Source: Margaritifera margaritifera
Lineage: Eukaryota > Mollusca > Bivalvia > Unionida > Margaritiferidae
Length of the DNA: 64,000 nt
Direction: 5' to 3'
NCBI GenBank assembly: GCA_029931535.1
Contig: JAQPZY010001610.1
Span: 1,838,501-1,902,500 of the forward strand
Positions 47,328 through 59,729 of the stretch are shown one piece after another. Every line of letters starts with the position of its first letter. The first letter of the stretch is position 1. The notes beneath the pieces were generated by a model, which made no database searches, was not told where the DNA came from, and saw only the letters and a program-made list of their open reading frames with translations. A program made the position numbers and the translations under genes.

Positions 47328-48469
47328 TATTTATTCTTTATTTCCCTAAATTATAACATGACTTATTGTCAAAACTCTTTAATCATTTAATTTATATAAA
47401 CGATATCCTGGAAGATAAATTGCTCCTTTTCTTACCTGGATAGACAGAAAAGAGAAATTTATTGGGTAGCACCCACTTAAGTTATGGTTTACTGACGAAA
47501 CTATTTTTGTTTTTTTGCTTAGAGTATATTTTGTAAATATAAGAGCAACTCCTTGGTAAGATGCAATTTTCATTCGCAAAATTTTCCTTGTCACATGTTC
47601 TGGAAGAAAACAACAATGACAACAATCACAACAACAACAACCACGTCTACTGCCACTAAAAACAACAAATATGTTTTAATTGCTGCCCTAGGAATGTTAT
47701 GTCACCCTCCATCACCAATACCCCATCCTATATCACCCATCGGTAACTCATAAATCTGAACCAAAAATTAGTAATATGGAAAACTTGATATCCAATCCAG
47801 CTATTTCTACCGCACAGACATGTAGACTTCCATTCACCTTTCAGTACTAAAAGCTGTTCATCATTTCTTATATTGTTTCTTTGGGGAAATCCCACTATCT
47901 GAATTAGAGCCACCATTGATGACACCAATCTCTGATCTTCAGTCAAGCCAATATGATGCACTTACTAATTTTACGTTTCTTTGAAGGTGGTGTGTCCATT
48001 TTTCAGAATAAGCATTAAAAATTTGCTTAACTTAAAAAGCAACATGTGCACTTTTCTGAGTTGGTACGGTAGTGAAAATGACTGAAATATATATTATAAG
48101 CACACACTATCAGTAAACTCCATCAGCACATTTCGATCACATGACTGTCAGTGGAAAGATAAAACTAGCTTAGAGCACCGACCATCAGCCAAAGGAAGGT
48201 ACAAAAGATAGCGACTAAGTGAGTGAGTAATTATCTTGGACTATATTAATAACATATCCAAGAAGAGGTAAGAATCTTTTTGTGATATTCCTCTCAATTA
48301 TATGACAGGATGTTTATTCAAAATTTTCTAAAGGATAACAGGAAACAAAAAAGCACATCGGCACTTATTTATAGCATATCCGTGGGTTTAAAAGCGTTGC
48401 AGGCTGAAATGACTGTATCAGGACCGTTACAGTAAAAGTCACTGTGGAAAACACTGGATGCTATCTGCC
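47328..48469. other. Gene-free stretch
   Basis: A CAA/ACA-rich tract at 47610-47670 gives a threonine-rich open frame without signature. Nothing else. Confidence 0.5.
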
Positions 48470-48895
48470 AGTTTCTTTTGAGAGTATTAAGAGAAGAACT
48501 CATTGAAAGGTCTTTATATTTTCAGTAATGATGGCCATATTTGATAGTGGATTTATATCATCTGTATCAATTTGAAAGCACTCTTTGCCAGGATGCTAAG
48601 TTAAGAAGTAGTTTATAGGTTTTTCTGTTTTTAGCAACTATGACCATATATGATGGCAGCTAAGTATAATTTGTAAAACAAATTAGAGCTTGTAATTGTA
48701 AAACAAATTAGAGCTGTTCATGCAAAGATGTTCTTGCCAAATTTGGTTGAAAACTGTCCAGTGGTTTTTGAGAATAAGTTGAAAATAACAATTGTTGACA
48801 AATGCACAATGGATAATACATGACACACGATGGATGCAGGGCCATAGTGTAAGCACACTTGGTCTTACGGCCAAGTGAGATTAAAATTCATGTGT
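48470..48895. repeat. F2 array, copy 5 with 3' palindromic module
   Basis: F2 units (GAAAGCACTCTTTGCCAGGA, GCAACTATGACCATATATGA) are followed by CACGATGGATGCAGGGCCAT and a palindrome at 48856-48885 (ACACTTGG, TCTTACGG, CCAAGTGAG). A 23-bp tandem duplication (ACAAATTAGAGCT) lies at 48677-48715. Confidence 0.7.
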
Positions 48896-50334
48896 GTTTG
48901 GCTTTGTGTTAGCCATTAAAAAAACAGTTACAAATAATGGGTTCTCTTCCTGAGCTTTAAAGTACTATTCCCCATTCAAGACAGCAGAACTCATTACCTG
49001 TCATTATCAGCAAAAAGAATACATGAATCCAAACCAGTCTATACACAGCATCCTTCCAATTAAGTATTTTCATCATTTTATGTCATCAGCTGGTCAGACA
49101 ACCCCAATTGTGCTCTTTTGCATCACCCAGCCTTAAAACATAAACGAGATAGAAAAACAAGTAAATAATGAAGTAATATTGACTCAAAGAGTAATGATGT
49201 CCTTTTACTTCAGGCAACACACTAAAACTTGGATGTAAATTTTCTCTGCCTTTTTAGTTTGGTATTTTGTTCATGGTATGCTTACATTATGTCCTTACTG
49301 TTCATTACTTCTTGGTGAAGTTTAGGCAACTAATTGATTACTCTATTTGAAAACCAATTAAGTCTCAAGACTAATTTATTGCTTAGGTACCACTTCTGGA
49401 GTTTCAAGTTATATGACTTCAAGTTATTGTCCCAAGCCTAGAAATCACAGACATCTGAGATTGAATTTGAGATGGAGCTTTTAGTTTCAGCCAATCAAAA
49501 GTGATCGTTAAAATGTTAAGTCGCCTTTGATTGGTTGAAACAATATCTAAGGTTCAAACATAAGCTCAAATGTTTTATGATCTCTGGGCCTCATTGTGCA
49601 AACAACCTCTATTACCTGATTTTCTTGATTTACTTCAATATCAGTAAATAACAGAAGGCCTAGAAGTCATCACTTAAAACAGCAAACTGTCACTTATCTG
49701 GACCAATCGACTCAGGCACAAGTTGTTTTGTTAATTGTTTCCCCAGATAACTGTTGAATTTAAACATGAGAAATGCATTTGAGGGACGCTTCACTGGCCA
49801 GCATAATCGAACATTCTGAACAAATGTGCATATCACTACAGTGATCTTATTGGAACATGCAAATCACATACTGCCAGGGAAATATTGACATCTGTATATC
49901 TTTTCTGTACTGAAAAGACGAGATTCTGAGAGGCCAGAAATTGACAGCATTATAAGAATAAACAAATCATGTTAGCTGATAACAGTTTCTCAGGCAAAGA
50001 GTTATCAAATACTGATGTTACATAAGGACAGTGAGAAAACAAAAGTCCAGACCATATGACCATGCTGTTTTATTCCTGCCACACATCTTCCTGGTGAATT
50101 GCTTTAAAACAAGCTAACTCCTTACATACAACAGTGACATATACAGATAAAGGTAGATAACCCCCAAATGCAAATGCAAACAACTTCATCTTACACCTGT
50201 CACTCTCTCAGAAGCACGTATTATGTGTAGAGCGCCCCTTAAGAAGGCGGTACAAGAAATCGAAAGTGGAAAAGTCTATTGGACATTTAAGTGGAAACAT
50301 CTACTCACAATTCAATTTTTTACTTTGTTTTCAG
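48896..50334. other. Gene-free stretch with a CCAAT hairpin
   Basis: The only structure noted is an 18-bp inverted repeat at 49484-49501 and 49524-49541 (GTTTCAGCCAATCAAAAG / CCTTTGATTGGTTGAAAC), which continues weakly on both sides as in a small MITE. Confidence 0.5.
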
Positions 50335-50535
50335 TCTCCTCCGTCTAGATATTATATTTCTACCAAGAATGAGTCAATATCACAAATACACTTTGATGAA
50401 TTTCGCTGTTTTAGATCATTTGCTCGCTCATGGGCCTCACCGCAGACAAGGAAGTTTGTCAAATATGACGTAATGGACAGACTGGTTTATATGAACAATA
50501 TGAGGAAAAAAAATAAAATTAGTCTACTGCAGTAA
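50335..50535 (+). CDS. Possible exon, unrecognised
   Basis: A strong pyrimidine tract and acceptor (TTTTTTACTTTGTTTTCAG) end at 50334. In phase 0 follow 66 codons reading SPPSRYYISTKNESISQIHF, DEFRCFRSFARSW, KFVKYDVMDRLVYMNN and a basic end before the stop at 50533. The composition looks like coding sequence but I know no matching family, and no partner exons were identified upstream. Could also be a relic in the degenerate region that follows. Confidence 0.25.
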   Translation, partial: SPPSRYYISTKNESISQIHFDEFRCFRSFARSWASPQTRKFVKYDVMDRLVYMNNMRKKNKISLLQ

Positions 50536-53500
50536 CTTTGTTCAGGCTAGCAATTCCGGAAAGCTTCATGACTTTCGCAACTGTAAATATATCTAAAAAA
50601 ATTTCAGTAGGGAACAGATGTTATTGACAAGAGAATAATAAGGGAGTGGAAAATAATAAAATAAAATAACGCCATACACAGTTTCGGTTATTCATAGTGA
50701 TCTATATGTGTCATGGTCACCAAATTTTCGATATGAGGTAACTATACCGGGATACGAGAGTACAAGTCTTCTGTTCTAGCTTTCTGTTTGATACTCCGCG
50801 ATCAAATGCAATAAATTACTGAAAGTCGCAAGTGCTGGACAGTAAATTGACATTAAGAAGGAAATTTTGTAAGAATTGAAAAATAAACAAAAGTGGTAAA
50901 TTCAAAAGCAGAAAAACTCATAGTAAAACAGTCCATAGTAGTATACGCGTTGATAATCCTAGAGCAGCCTATCCCATGTTATTTTTTAATTGATTTTTAG
51001 TAAGAAGTCGTAGATTCAAATGAAACAATTTTAAAAAATAAAAAAAGAACAATTAATAAACGACTTATTGTATCTACTTTGTAAAATCGAATCTCAAAAC
51101 CCTAGCTTGTATGCTTTTAAGATATTTGACAAATATGCATTTAACGTTCAGTTCAATACATATTTGAGTTAATATATACCATTTGAAAAATGAACGGTGC
51201 CAAGAACTGTAGAGAAGAAACCGTAAACTTATGTATAGATAGCTGTGGGAATGCTTTGTGGTCTGATGGGTTGACCTACTGTCGGATTGTACGGCTCAGA
51301 TTTGCGACAATCTACAAGCAGTTCGGATATACGTCCTAATCTCCGTTGTGAATGCGGCCTCAGTGGTCACACGGAGCTGAATATGTTATGGATGAAACCG
51401 TTCTAACATGTGACTGGGTACAAAATCAGTGGCTGAGATTCCGTTTATGTTCACTTATTGCTGGGGAACGCAAGTCTTCAGTTGAGCTAAAAGCCGACCG
51501 CCAGACTAGGCTTTTATTTCCTTTTTGTTTAAAAAGTCTTTAAAAAAGAAACTTTCTCTTTATACTACATAAATAATGGTGCAAACCTACACTGTACTGA
51601 ATTTAGCGGTTTTCAAAGAGGTGATATACACACTTTAGGAGTGTAACATGTACAACAACAATCTTGTTGTTAAGGGATAATGTGCAGATGTTTTAGAGTT
51701 TAAATGGGATAAAAGTGTTGCTAAAGCTAGACGTGTTACAAAATAACGTACAAAACAATAAAATATTTGATTTTTGAAAATGTAAAACCAGAAAAATGTA
51801 TATTTTATCCTTTAGCAAAGATGCTGATTTATACATATTATTTAATGATAAAGATAACTTCATAAACCCAGATAGCAAAGTGGTTAAACATTACGGCATG
51901 AGGTGTAAGATGAAATTTAGGCAACATCATCTGAACTGGCTGGAGTGGATAGCAACATCTGCTTGTGGTATAGCGTACTGGCATTTAATAAACAAGACAG
52001 TTCAAGTCATTTAAATTTCAAGATTAATACATTACTGAGTGAGTTTGCAAAAGTTTACCAGGTAAAATTCTTTTAATTCTGTACAATCTAATTTGATCTG
52101 CGACAATTTCAACATTTTATCAAAAAGCGGTTGGAGATACATAAAGCGACAAAATAAAAAATGTCATAGCTGATGATATGTACTGCTGACAAAAAGTAAA
52201 TTAAATGATTGCAATATACATATTTTACTAGTAGTATTACTGCTAGCATTTATAGATTAAATTATCATATGGTAGGATTAATCCTCTAGAAGATAAAGAT
52301 GGTCCAAAAGGCTGAACATGCTTCTTTCAACAGCATTGGTGAGACAAGTTATTAATAAAACATGCATTACACATTATGTTTCCACACTTTCAAAATTCGA
52401 TGTTCAAAACAAAAATCTGATATAGCTATATATTTTAGGAATCGGAAATTACGAAAATGACAAAAAGATTGTTTCAGCCTTTTAAAATTACATAGATTCA
52501 AAAGTGAAATTAGATTATAAATGCTATTGGTGATGACGGTATCTTATTGTTATTGAATATGTGGATCCAAAATGTTTTAATTTTAACAGCATTAGTGCAG
52601 AACTAGGAAATATTGACGAATTAGACACAGTAATGAAAACAAATGAGAGATTGCGATAATTTGGAACAAAAGCTTACACTAGACAGATGCATTTCGAAAC
52701 TGAACCAGATAAAAAGATTCTCTCATTAAGCAGTAAAATTGAGACAGTTAAAACCAAAACATACAAACATTTAAAACTCAGTTGAATTCCTAAATGAGTG
52801 TAAATAATATAGTGTTTTTTGATAGAATTAGAACAGTTAAAGAGGAAATCCATAAATGCAAAAATAGTTTGATGAGAAAACAGCACTAATGCCTGAATGT
52901 ATATTGATTTTTCGATATTTGCAATATACCTATTCAGGGTTATCTCCATCTGGACGGTACTAAAATAAGTGTGAATGTAAGAGATGAAATTTCAACTGCT
53001 AAAGCTAAACTGGCGAGAGAAAAGCAATTAGTGAAAGGATTCTTGGACTTTTCTAAGTAAGAAACTATAACAGTTAAAAGTTAGATAGAACATGTTTCCA
53101 AGTCAAAAACTACATTTAGCAATTGTTAACAGAATTTCTAAGTCAGAAACTACACCCCTGATAATAGCTGAGAGTTATGGATTGAACAAGTTCCACTGAA
53201 AAGATGATTTGCAACAATATGTCACAAAATCAAGCGTATACACCATTATTATCAACCTAAAAAGTGACTATTTAAGACTTTTTGTATCCAAAACGTTGAT
53301 TTTTATATGGGGTTTGAGGTAATCAACCAAAGTAGTACCTACTCATTAGAATTTCAATACTAAACTTCTTATTTTTACAGTTATAAAGCAACAGGTACTA
53401 ATTATCGATAACAGAACAATGTTTTAATAATTGTATTGAAAACCAAAGAAGCCTTTCTGTCAGGAGGTAAACTAAAGACTGACAGCAGTATCGAAGTTTG

Positions 53501-53540
53501 TTACTCTTGAGTACAGTATAACAAACTTTTTCTAAATGCA
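50536..53540. other. Largely non-coding, possibly decayed element
   Basis: Short open pieces such as 51796-52014 and a run at about 52936-53059 (DGTKISVNVRDEISTAKAKL) look like remnants of coding sequence lying upstream of the capsid-like relic, but cannot be assigned. Confidence 0.3.
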
Positions 53541-53849
53541 AATCTTTTCTCATTTATTGCTAGATAAATACAAAAATGGCTGCGGCAGGAGTAATGATTG
53601 GAGAGAAAATAACTAAAAGTCGAGCATTTACAAGAGCAACCATCTGTTGAATCTATTTGATCCTGATAGAACAGAGCAAGGCATGTTAAATTCTTTGTAC
53701 AACTACAGAGGAAAACCACAGAGTTCAAGGAAAGTATAGCTAAGACACCTGACTACTTAAATCAAGGATTGAGTAACAGAGTTTGGTGACTAACCTGAAC
53801 TAACTTAACAAGCTTGTGTACCAAATGTAAGTCCAAACATTGTAACAGA

Positions 53850-54511
53850 TAGTTTCTTATTCTCGTTTGATGTAAAGTTAAAAGGATATGTTAATAAAAC
53901 TGTGGTGAAAACTTTTAGTACAATACGTATGAAAGACATCACCATATCCTACCGAAACGATAATCTTTTCAAGTGCAGTGACTACAACATATACCTGCTT
54001 TATTTAGTACAAATAGGATTGATCAAGGTATTATGAGTGAAAAATTTAGAAAGTTAAGATCCGGAGCTAAAAATGCACAAACACTGTCAAAGACGCTGTT
54101 CAGTTCGCAGTCAATGGTAAAAAAAGAATACCGTTAGACTTCCAGATTATAATGTATCCTTGCACTCTTCCTCGGGATTTCAGATTTATCATAACACTGG
54201 TAAAATTCTCTGAAGTAGCAGGAACCAGAAACCAGGACTAAAAGCATGAAAATATTTACCTTCAGTACAATGCGATTACTTTGGAATCAATTGTACCATC
54301 GGTAAATGATAATTACAGAAATGGAATTTCTTTCTTTTATGACTATATAACTAGGGAGAGAATTATCGACATACCAGCCAACACAACATTAATGAACATC
54401 ACACTTGATTCTCCCAGAATGATTTTAAAGGTTGTGTTGGTACTGTGCAAAAGAATGGATAAAGTGGACCAGAAAAGATTTTTAAGGCAGCAATATAAAA
54501 AACGCAGTTAA
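53850..54511 (+). pseudogene. Possible Maverick/Polinton-associated capsid-type protein relic
   Basis: Pieces in shifting frames read ITISYRNDNLFKCSDYNIYL (about 53940-54000), IPLDFQIIMYPCTLPRDFRF (about 54131) and NITLDSPRMILKVVLVL (about 54394). The order and the SPR-x-LK-x2-LVL block recall a virion-type protein that accompanies protein-primed DNA polymerase in Maverick-like elements of invertebrates. There are at least two stops and two frame changes, so it is dead. The attribution is from memory and tentative; the polymerase relic 5 kb away on the other strand supports it. Confidence 0.35.
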
Positions 54512-54770
54512 TATATAAACTTATTTATTCCCATGGTTACCAATTCATCCAAGACTATAGATAAGCCACAAAGTATTGCTTTGATGAACAACAAAGCACA
54601 ATGAAACAATGTCATTGCATCTGGTTTGATTAAGGGCGTACACATTATAACAAATTCCATGGTAGTGGTTTTAAATAAGTTCAATAAGGTATTCGCTTCC
54701 AAATCAACAGAAACGACAATGTACATGCTCACAAAATAAATCTTTATTTTGTTTCAGATGCTTCATTAAT

Positions 54771-55013
54771 TCATTGGTTTTCTGCCCTAAGGCAGGTTCG
54801 AGGCATCCATCTTCTCCACTCTGTCCTTAGCATTGCTCTACGTTTCATGTTTGCATATAAGTTATGCTCCTTGAGATCGTCCAGTAGCATGATTCTAGGC
54901 TTTCCTCTTGGTCGCTTTCCGTCCATTCTGCCTTCCATGACTTCTCTTAACCTGCTTTCACCTCTTAAAATGTGTCCGATCACCTTCTTCTTCCTCTTGA
55001 GTAAAACATTCAA
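54771..55013 (-). pseudogene. Retrotransposon C-terminal segment
   Basis: Reads KKKVIGHILRGESRLREVME and GRMDGKRPRGKPRIMLLDDL, the basic GHILR...RPRGKPR region typical of the C-terminus of such LINE polyproteins. Separated from the reverse transcriptase by about 370 bp with disrupted frames. Confidence 0.75.
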
Positions 55014-55380
55014 TAAAGTTCACTTTTCATCGACTAATCTTATTACCTCTTCATTTGTCTTTCGGTCACTGTAACAAACTTTCTCCATGCACCTCCATAT
55101 CCACATCTCAAACGCTCCTAGCCTTTGTCTTTCTTCCTTTCTCAACGTGCACGTTTCTGATCCTTTGAACGCTACACTCCATACAATGGTTTTGACAATC
55201 TTTTTTTCAGGTCTTTGCTCATTTGTTGTGCTAGCAATTATTTCCTCTTGTTGAATGCATCTTTGGCCATTCCAATTCTTGTTTTTACTTCATCTTGGCA
55301 CCTTCCATCATCTGCGATCGATGATCCTAAATATCTAAACTTTCTCACTTGTTCTACTCTTTCTCAGTCGATTGTAATAT

Positions 55381-56754
55381 TTAGATTTTTACCTTCTTCT
55401 TGCAAACTCTCATGACCCTGGTCTTCTTAAGATTGATCTTCATGTGGTATATCTTTCCAGATTTGTTAAAGAAGTCCATCAACTGTTGCAAACCACTTTC
55501 TGATCCTGAAATCATTCCTTGATCATCGGCGAAATTAACATCCTTCAGTAGTTGTCTTCCCACTCTAATTCCTTGTTCCTCTTCTTCCATTGCTTCAATC
55601 ATCATCATCTATGCGTAAATGGAAAAGAGTAAAGGTGAAAGCAAACGACCTTGCCAGACACCACGTCCAATTTGTCCTGGTTCGGAATTACCATCTGCCA
55701 CTCATACTACTGCTTCCTGCTGCATATATGGTTTGGTAATGAGTCTCCTCTGTCCAGTCCACGCCAATCTTCATCAGAATTTCCATCAGCTTTTTCCACT
55801 TAACCCGGTCAAATGCTTTCTCAAAATCGACAAAGCAGATGAAAAGCTCCTCTTCATTTTCTAGCCTTTGTTCACACAGGATTGTCATCACAGCTGTTGC
55901 TTCTCTCGTTCCATATCCTTTCCTAAATCCAAACATGGTCATGCTGATGAAATAATTTACTTTCGCCTTACTTTTAACCGATTTATCAATACTTTTAACA
56001 TGATTTTGGATGCATGCGAAATCAGACTGATTATTCTGTGGTCTGCACATTCTACAACGTTTGGCTTCTTTTGTAACGTCACTATTATCGATTTTGTAAA
56101 ATCCTCAGGCCACTCACCTTTTGTATACATATATTTGCACAGAACACTCAACTCTTTTTCAGCTTTCTCTCCGAGACTTTTGATAAACTCTGGTGGCATA
56201 CCGTCAACTCCCTCTGCTTTTTCAAATTTGAGCTACTTGATTGCATTCCTCACTTCCGCTTCTATTAGTTCAGGTCCTTTCTCGTCACCTCCAACACTTT
56301 CTTCATTTTCGAGATGTATGTCCTCCATTCTGGGTTTGCCTTCATTATCATACAATTCTTCAATGTAATCCTTCCATCTGTTGCGGATCTTTTCAACTTT
56401 TTGAAGCAAGACACCATCTGTGTCCTTAATAGATATGCTTTTGTTCACAACTTTTCTAGATTCGGTAAGCTCCTTGACTTTCGCATACATAATATCCATT
56501 TTACCAATTTTGTCCAGCATAGCCAACTCACCACATTGCATTTTCCGCCATTTTTCTCTTCCTTCTTCGGTTTTTCTCCTTAACTCGTTGTTAAGCTGTC
56601 TGTATTTCCTTTTACCTTCATACGTATTCAACCTCTTTGTTTGCCTTCTTTCTTCCATCTTTTGGATCATTTTCTCAGTTATGCATGGCTTCTTTATTTT
56701 ATTACTCTTTTTGTATCCGATGGTTTCCACTGCGCTATTTAGAATTGTTTGCAC
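55381..56754 (-). pseudogene. Retrotransposon linker and reverse transcriptase (broken)
   Basis: The linker at 56754-56233 is rich in Arg/Lys/Glu. Reverse transcriptase blocks follow: PPEFIKSLGEKAEKELSVLC, SIIVTLQKKPNVVECADHRI, FGFRKGYGTREATAVM, the motif A block FVDFEKAFDRVKW (56050-55688), and the catalytic FADD at 55533-55522 (usually YADD or FADD). Stops and frameshifts separate the blocks at about 56200, 55960 and 55690-55610. Confidence 0.85.
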
Positions 56755-56904
56755 TTTGTGTTAACGACTTTTTCTTCTATATCCATGCATGTTATTCTTT
56801 TCTCGACCTATTTTTTAAACATCTTTCAACATCATTCTCCTTCAAACGTTCGAGGTTCCATTTTTTCTAATCTTCCTTTTTCTAATTTTCTGCAGTTTTA
56901 TCCA

Positions 56905-57818
56905 GCGCTCATCATCACCAAGTTATGGTCTGAGTTAACATCGGCACCAGGATAACTGCATGAATTCTTAACACTGTTTCTGTATCTTTGCCAAACTAAT
57001 ATATAATCAAGTTGATACCTTTCTCTATCACCCGGGCTCTTCCATGTGTATCTTTTCCTTTTTCTTGTTGAAAACATGTGTTTGTTACCACCAGTTTTTT
57101 CTTTCTACAAAATTCGACTAATTTCTCTCCTTTCTCGTTTCTTCTACCAAGACCGAAACTAGCGATTTCTTTACCATCATTTCCTTCTCCAACTACGGCG
57201 TTTCAATCTCCCATTACAACTAGATTTTATTTCCTTACTCTGAGTCGATTAGTTCCTCTATTTGTTCGTACATGTCGTCTATCACATCATCTTCACTTGT
57301 AGACGTTGGCATATATACCTGAACAATCACCAAATCTCTCGGTTCTGCTTCAGCTTTTACCATCATCAATCTATCGTCATGCTGTACTACTTTTGTCACC
57401 CTTTTAACTGTTTCTGCATCCAAAATTATTGCTACGTCTCTTTCACTCTTTACTCCTCCTGCATGAATCACTCGATATCCGTCGTCATAGTAATCTCCAT
57501 TTTCTTTCTATCTCACTTCACTCAATCGGAGTATGTTTAACCTATATCTGTCCATTTCAAGTTTAACATTTGCTAACTTTTCTTTTCGGAGCATCGATCT
57601 TACGTTCCAGGCTCCAGTTTTAATAGTCTTGCACGGATTTCGTTGAATGATGACCTTGGAGGCCTTGCACCCTCCACTGCGACATCTATGACCTCCTCAT
57701 AGATCCCGTTAACGTCGTTTGCGGTGCTTCTTTTCTTTGTCATTTCATTGCCTTTATCTTGGGAAATAGTCAAAGTGGTTTCCCGTTGCCTTCCCCGACA
57801 GCTGTGCGAGCCTTTCAT
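56905..57818 (-). pseudogene. Retrotransposon endonuclease domain (broken)
   Basis: The minus strand reads NVRSMLRKEKLANVKLEMDR, then LRLSEVR (catalytic glutamate) with the next tryptophan codon now a stop, then GGVKSERDVAIILDAETVKR and VQVYMPTS at 57471-57235. Further along are GD-stop-NA, another lost tryptophan, and near 56934-56906 the terminal SDHNLVMMSA motif. These are EEP-family endonuclease signatures of craniofacial-development-protein-2-like LINE proteins. Confidence 0.8.
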
Positions 57819-58026
57819 AAAGTGTATCCATTACTTGCCTCGACTTAAAGTGTGCCCTTGACCCTACTGTTGGGTTCTTCTGCCACCTGTGTGTGAAAAA
57901 TATCCGTTGGCTAAATAGCAGTTCTTCCGCACATCTCTTACGTCACCCTTGCCAGCTAACAAGGATCGGTGCATTGGCTGCACCATTTAGCACTCATCAT
58001 ACTATAGCGACAGAAGACTATCGGCC

Positions 58027-58224
58027 AGATGCTTGGTTGCATATTAAAAACAGTCAACTTAAATCAATTATATTTCACAAATTATTAAATGTCCCTTAAC
58101 CAACGGAAAAGTCTTTACTTAACGTAGATGTTTGGTTGAATATTAAAAACAATCAACTTAGATCAATTATATTTTACAAATTATTAAATGTCCTTTAACC
58201 AACGGAAAAGTCTTCACTTAACGT
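58027..58224. repeat. 99-bp tandem duplication
   Basis: Two copies of AGATGCTTGGTTGCATATTA ... AACGGAAAAGTCTTTACTTA, period 99 bp, with about ten differences. Confidence 0.9.
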
Positions 58225-59561
58225 GAATATCATCAAGTGATGATTTGAGAAGTGACTAAGTTTAGACAGATTATTTGCTCTTTATCCAAAAGAAACTGAA
58301 TCCAGAGACATTTTCAGTTACATTGTTATTATATGTTAAAAGTTTGTAAAAAAAAATTATAATACAAAACTTACTCAAGGGCAAGACATTGATCTTAGTA
58401 GATCCTGATGATAAATTGGATGTTTCTAGAGTTACTAATTGATGGGTACCAAGGTACAACTGCCTTGTTTATGATTGATGGCTAAGAATTTAGATGTCGT
58501 AAAATAATAAACTAACCTAGCCAATCTAGCTTTTAGTGGCACACAGTTTGAACTATCAATATGGGTGATAGTGCAAAAGTAGAAATCTGTAATAAAAGAT
58601 TTAAAAGAGAATACCCTTTTTGTCTTATAGCAAAGACAAAAACGTCATGGAAAGTATCTGCATGGGAAAATACACATACTCATATATGATTTACGAAGAG
58701 TGATTGTAGATATGTTATAACAAAACAAAAGAGACAAACGAATTTCTCTTTGACTATATAGTATTTACTTATCCGTAAAGTAATGTATTTCCGTTGTTAC
58801 AAAAAAAAAAAAAAAAAAAAAGTTCGCCTCTATTCATAGGTAATGTTAATTTATTTTATTCATTTTATGCTATGCATTTCTTGATTTAATGTTCTAAGCC
58901 TCTTGATAATTTTACTTGTAGTTGAATAAATAATCTCTGAACATTTCGAATTAAAAATTATTTTTTATTACACATTTTTAAAAAAAATTCCTTTACCAAC
59001 TTTTCATTTCATCTCACTTCTGAATAAATAAACTGCTGACCTTAATCCACAAAACTCTCTAATGGAAAGATTTTTTAACTCATCCTTGAAAAGTCCATAC
59101 ACGTTTTATTCGTTTTGTGGTATATCAAATATATCATCCTTTGAATAGTTACTTATGTCATACAACTTGATGTCATCCTTCATGTCACTCTCAAAAGTTT
59201 TCTTTCTCAACGTATATACACAATGCATCATGATCAGTTATCACCGTATTTGTGTTACAACTAGTAGTAAACGTTCCTACAGCAAATATTTGGATAACTA
59301 TAACAGTGGAAATCCACTGTAAATTGATATTGGTAATTTTATTTTTTGTCTGTCAATTAAATCAGTGGAAAATCATCGTAAATAATTGTTCTAGCAAATA
59401 ATAGAGCTTTCTGACATAAAAACAATGTTTCATCTGTGCCTATTTTTACTGTTCTTATTTATTTAGGAGTTTCCATTTGTTTACTAAACTTACTGTTAAT
59501 CATCAATTTAAATAAAAACAACTTGCTCCAGTTCATTTGTTGCCTTTTCTATCAACTTTGC

Positions 59562-59595
<34 letters not shown>

Positions 59596-59729
59596 ATTTT
59601 TTTATTTTTTGTTTGTTTCTTTGTTTCAGTGTAGGATTTAAACCACAGTTCTAGTTCATACAAACACATTGTGCATCTTTCTCAGCTTTAAACTAACTGC
59701 ATATAACTCTTTAAATTTATTGAGATAGT
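58225..59729. other. Gene-free stretch
   Basis: Poly-A run at 58801-58822 and a T-rich TATTT tract at 59560-59625. Short decayed coding-like pieces on the plus strand near 58380-58470 could not be assigned. Confidence 0.4.

Larger units (their letters stand above)
54771..57850 (-). mobile_element. Broken non-LTR retrotransposon (endonuclease + reverse transcriptase)
   Basis: In minus-strand order: apurinic-type endonuclease (about 57640-56905), a basic linker (56754-56233), reverse transcriptase (about 56199-55381) and a C-terminal segment (55013-54771). The 3' end runs into ATGAATTAATGAAG-like sequence, consistent with the short-repeat tail of CR1/L2- or RTE-like elements. Nonsense codons and frameshifts disrupt every domain. 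Clade is not resolved. Confidence 0.85.

Noticed and set aside
55619..56955. Several plus-strand open frames of 80-166 codons
   Set aside because: Antisense shadows of the LINE coding strand; the reverse strand shows the endonuclease and reverse transcriptase motifs.
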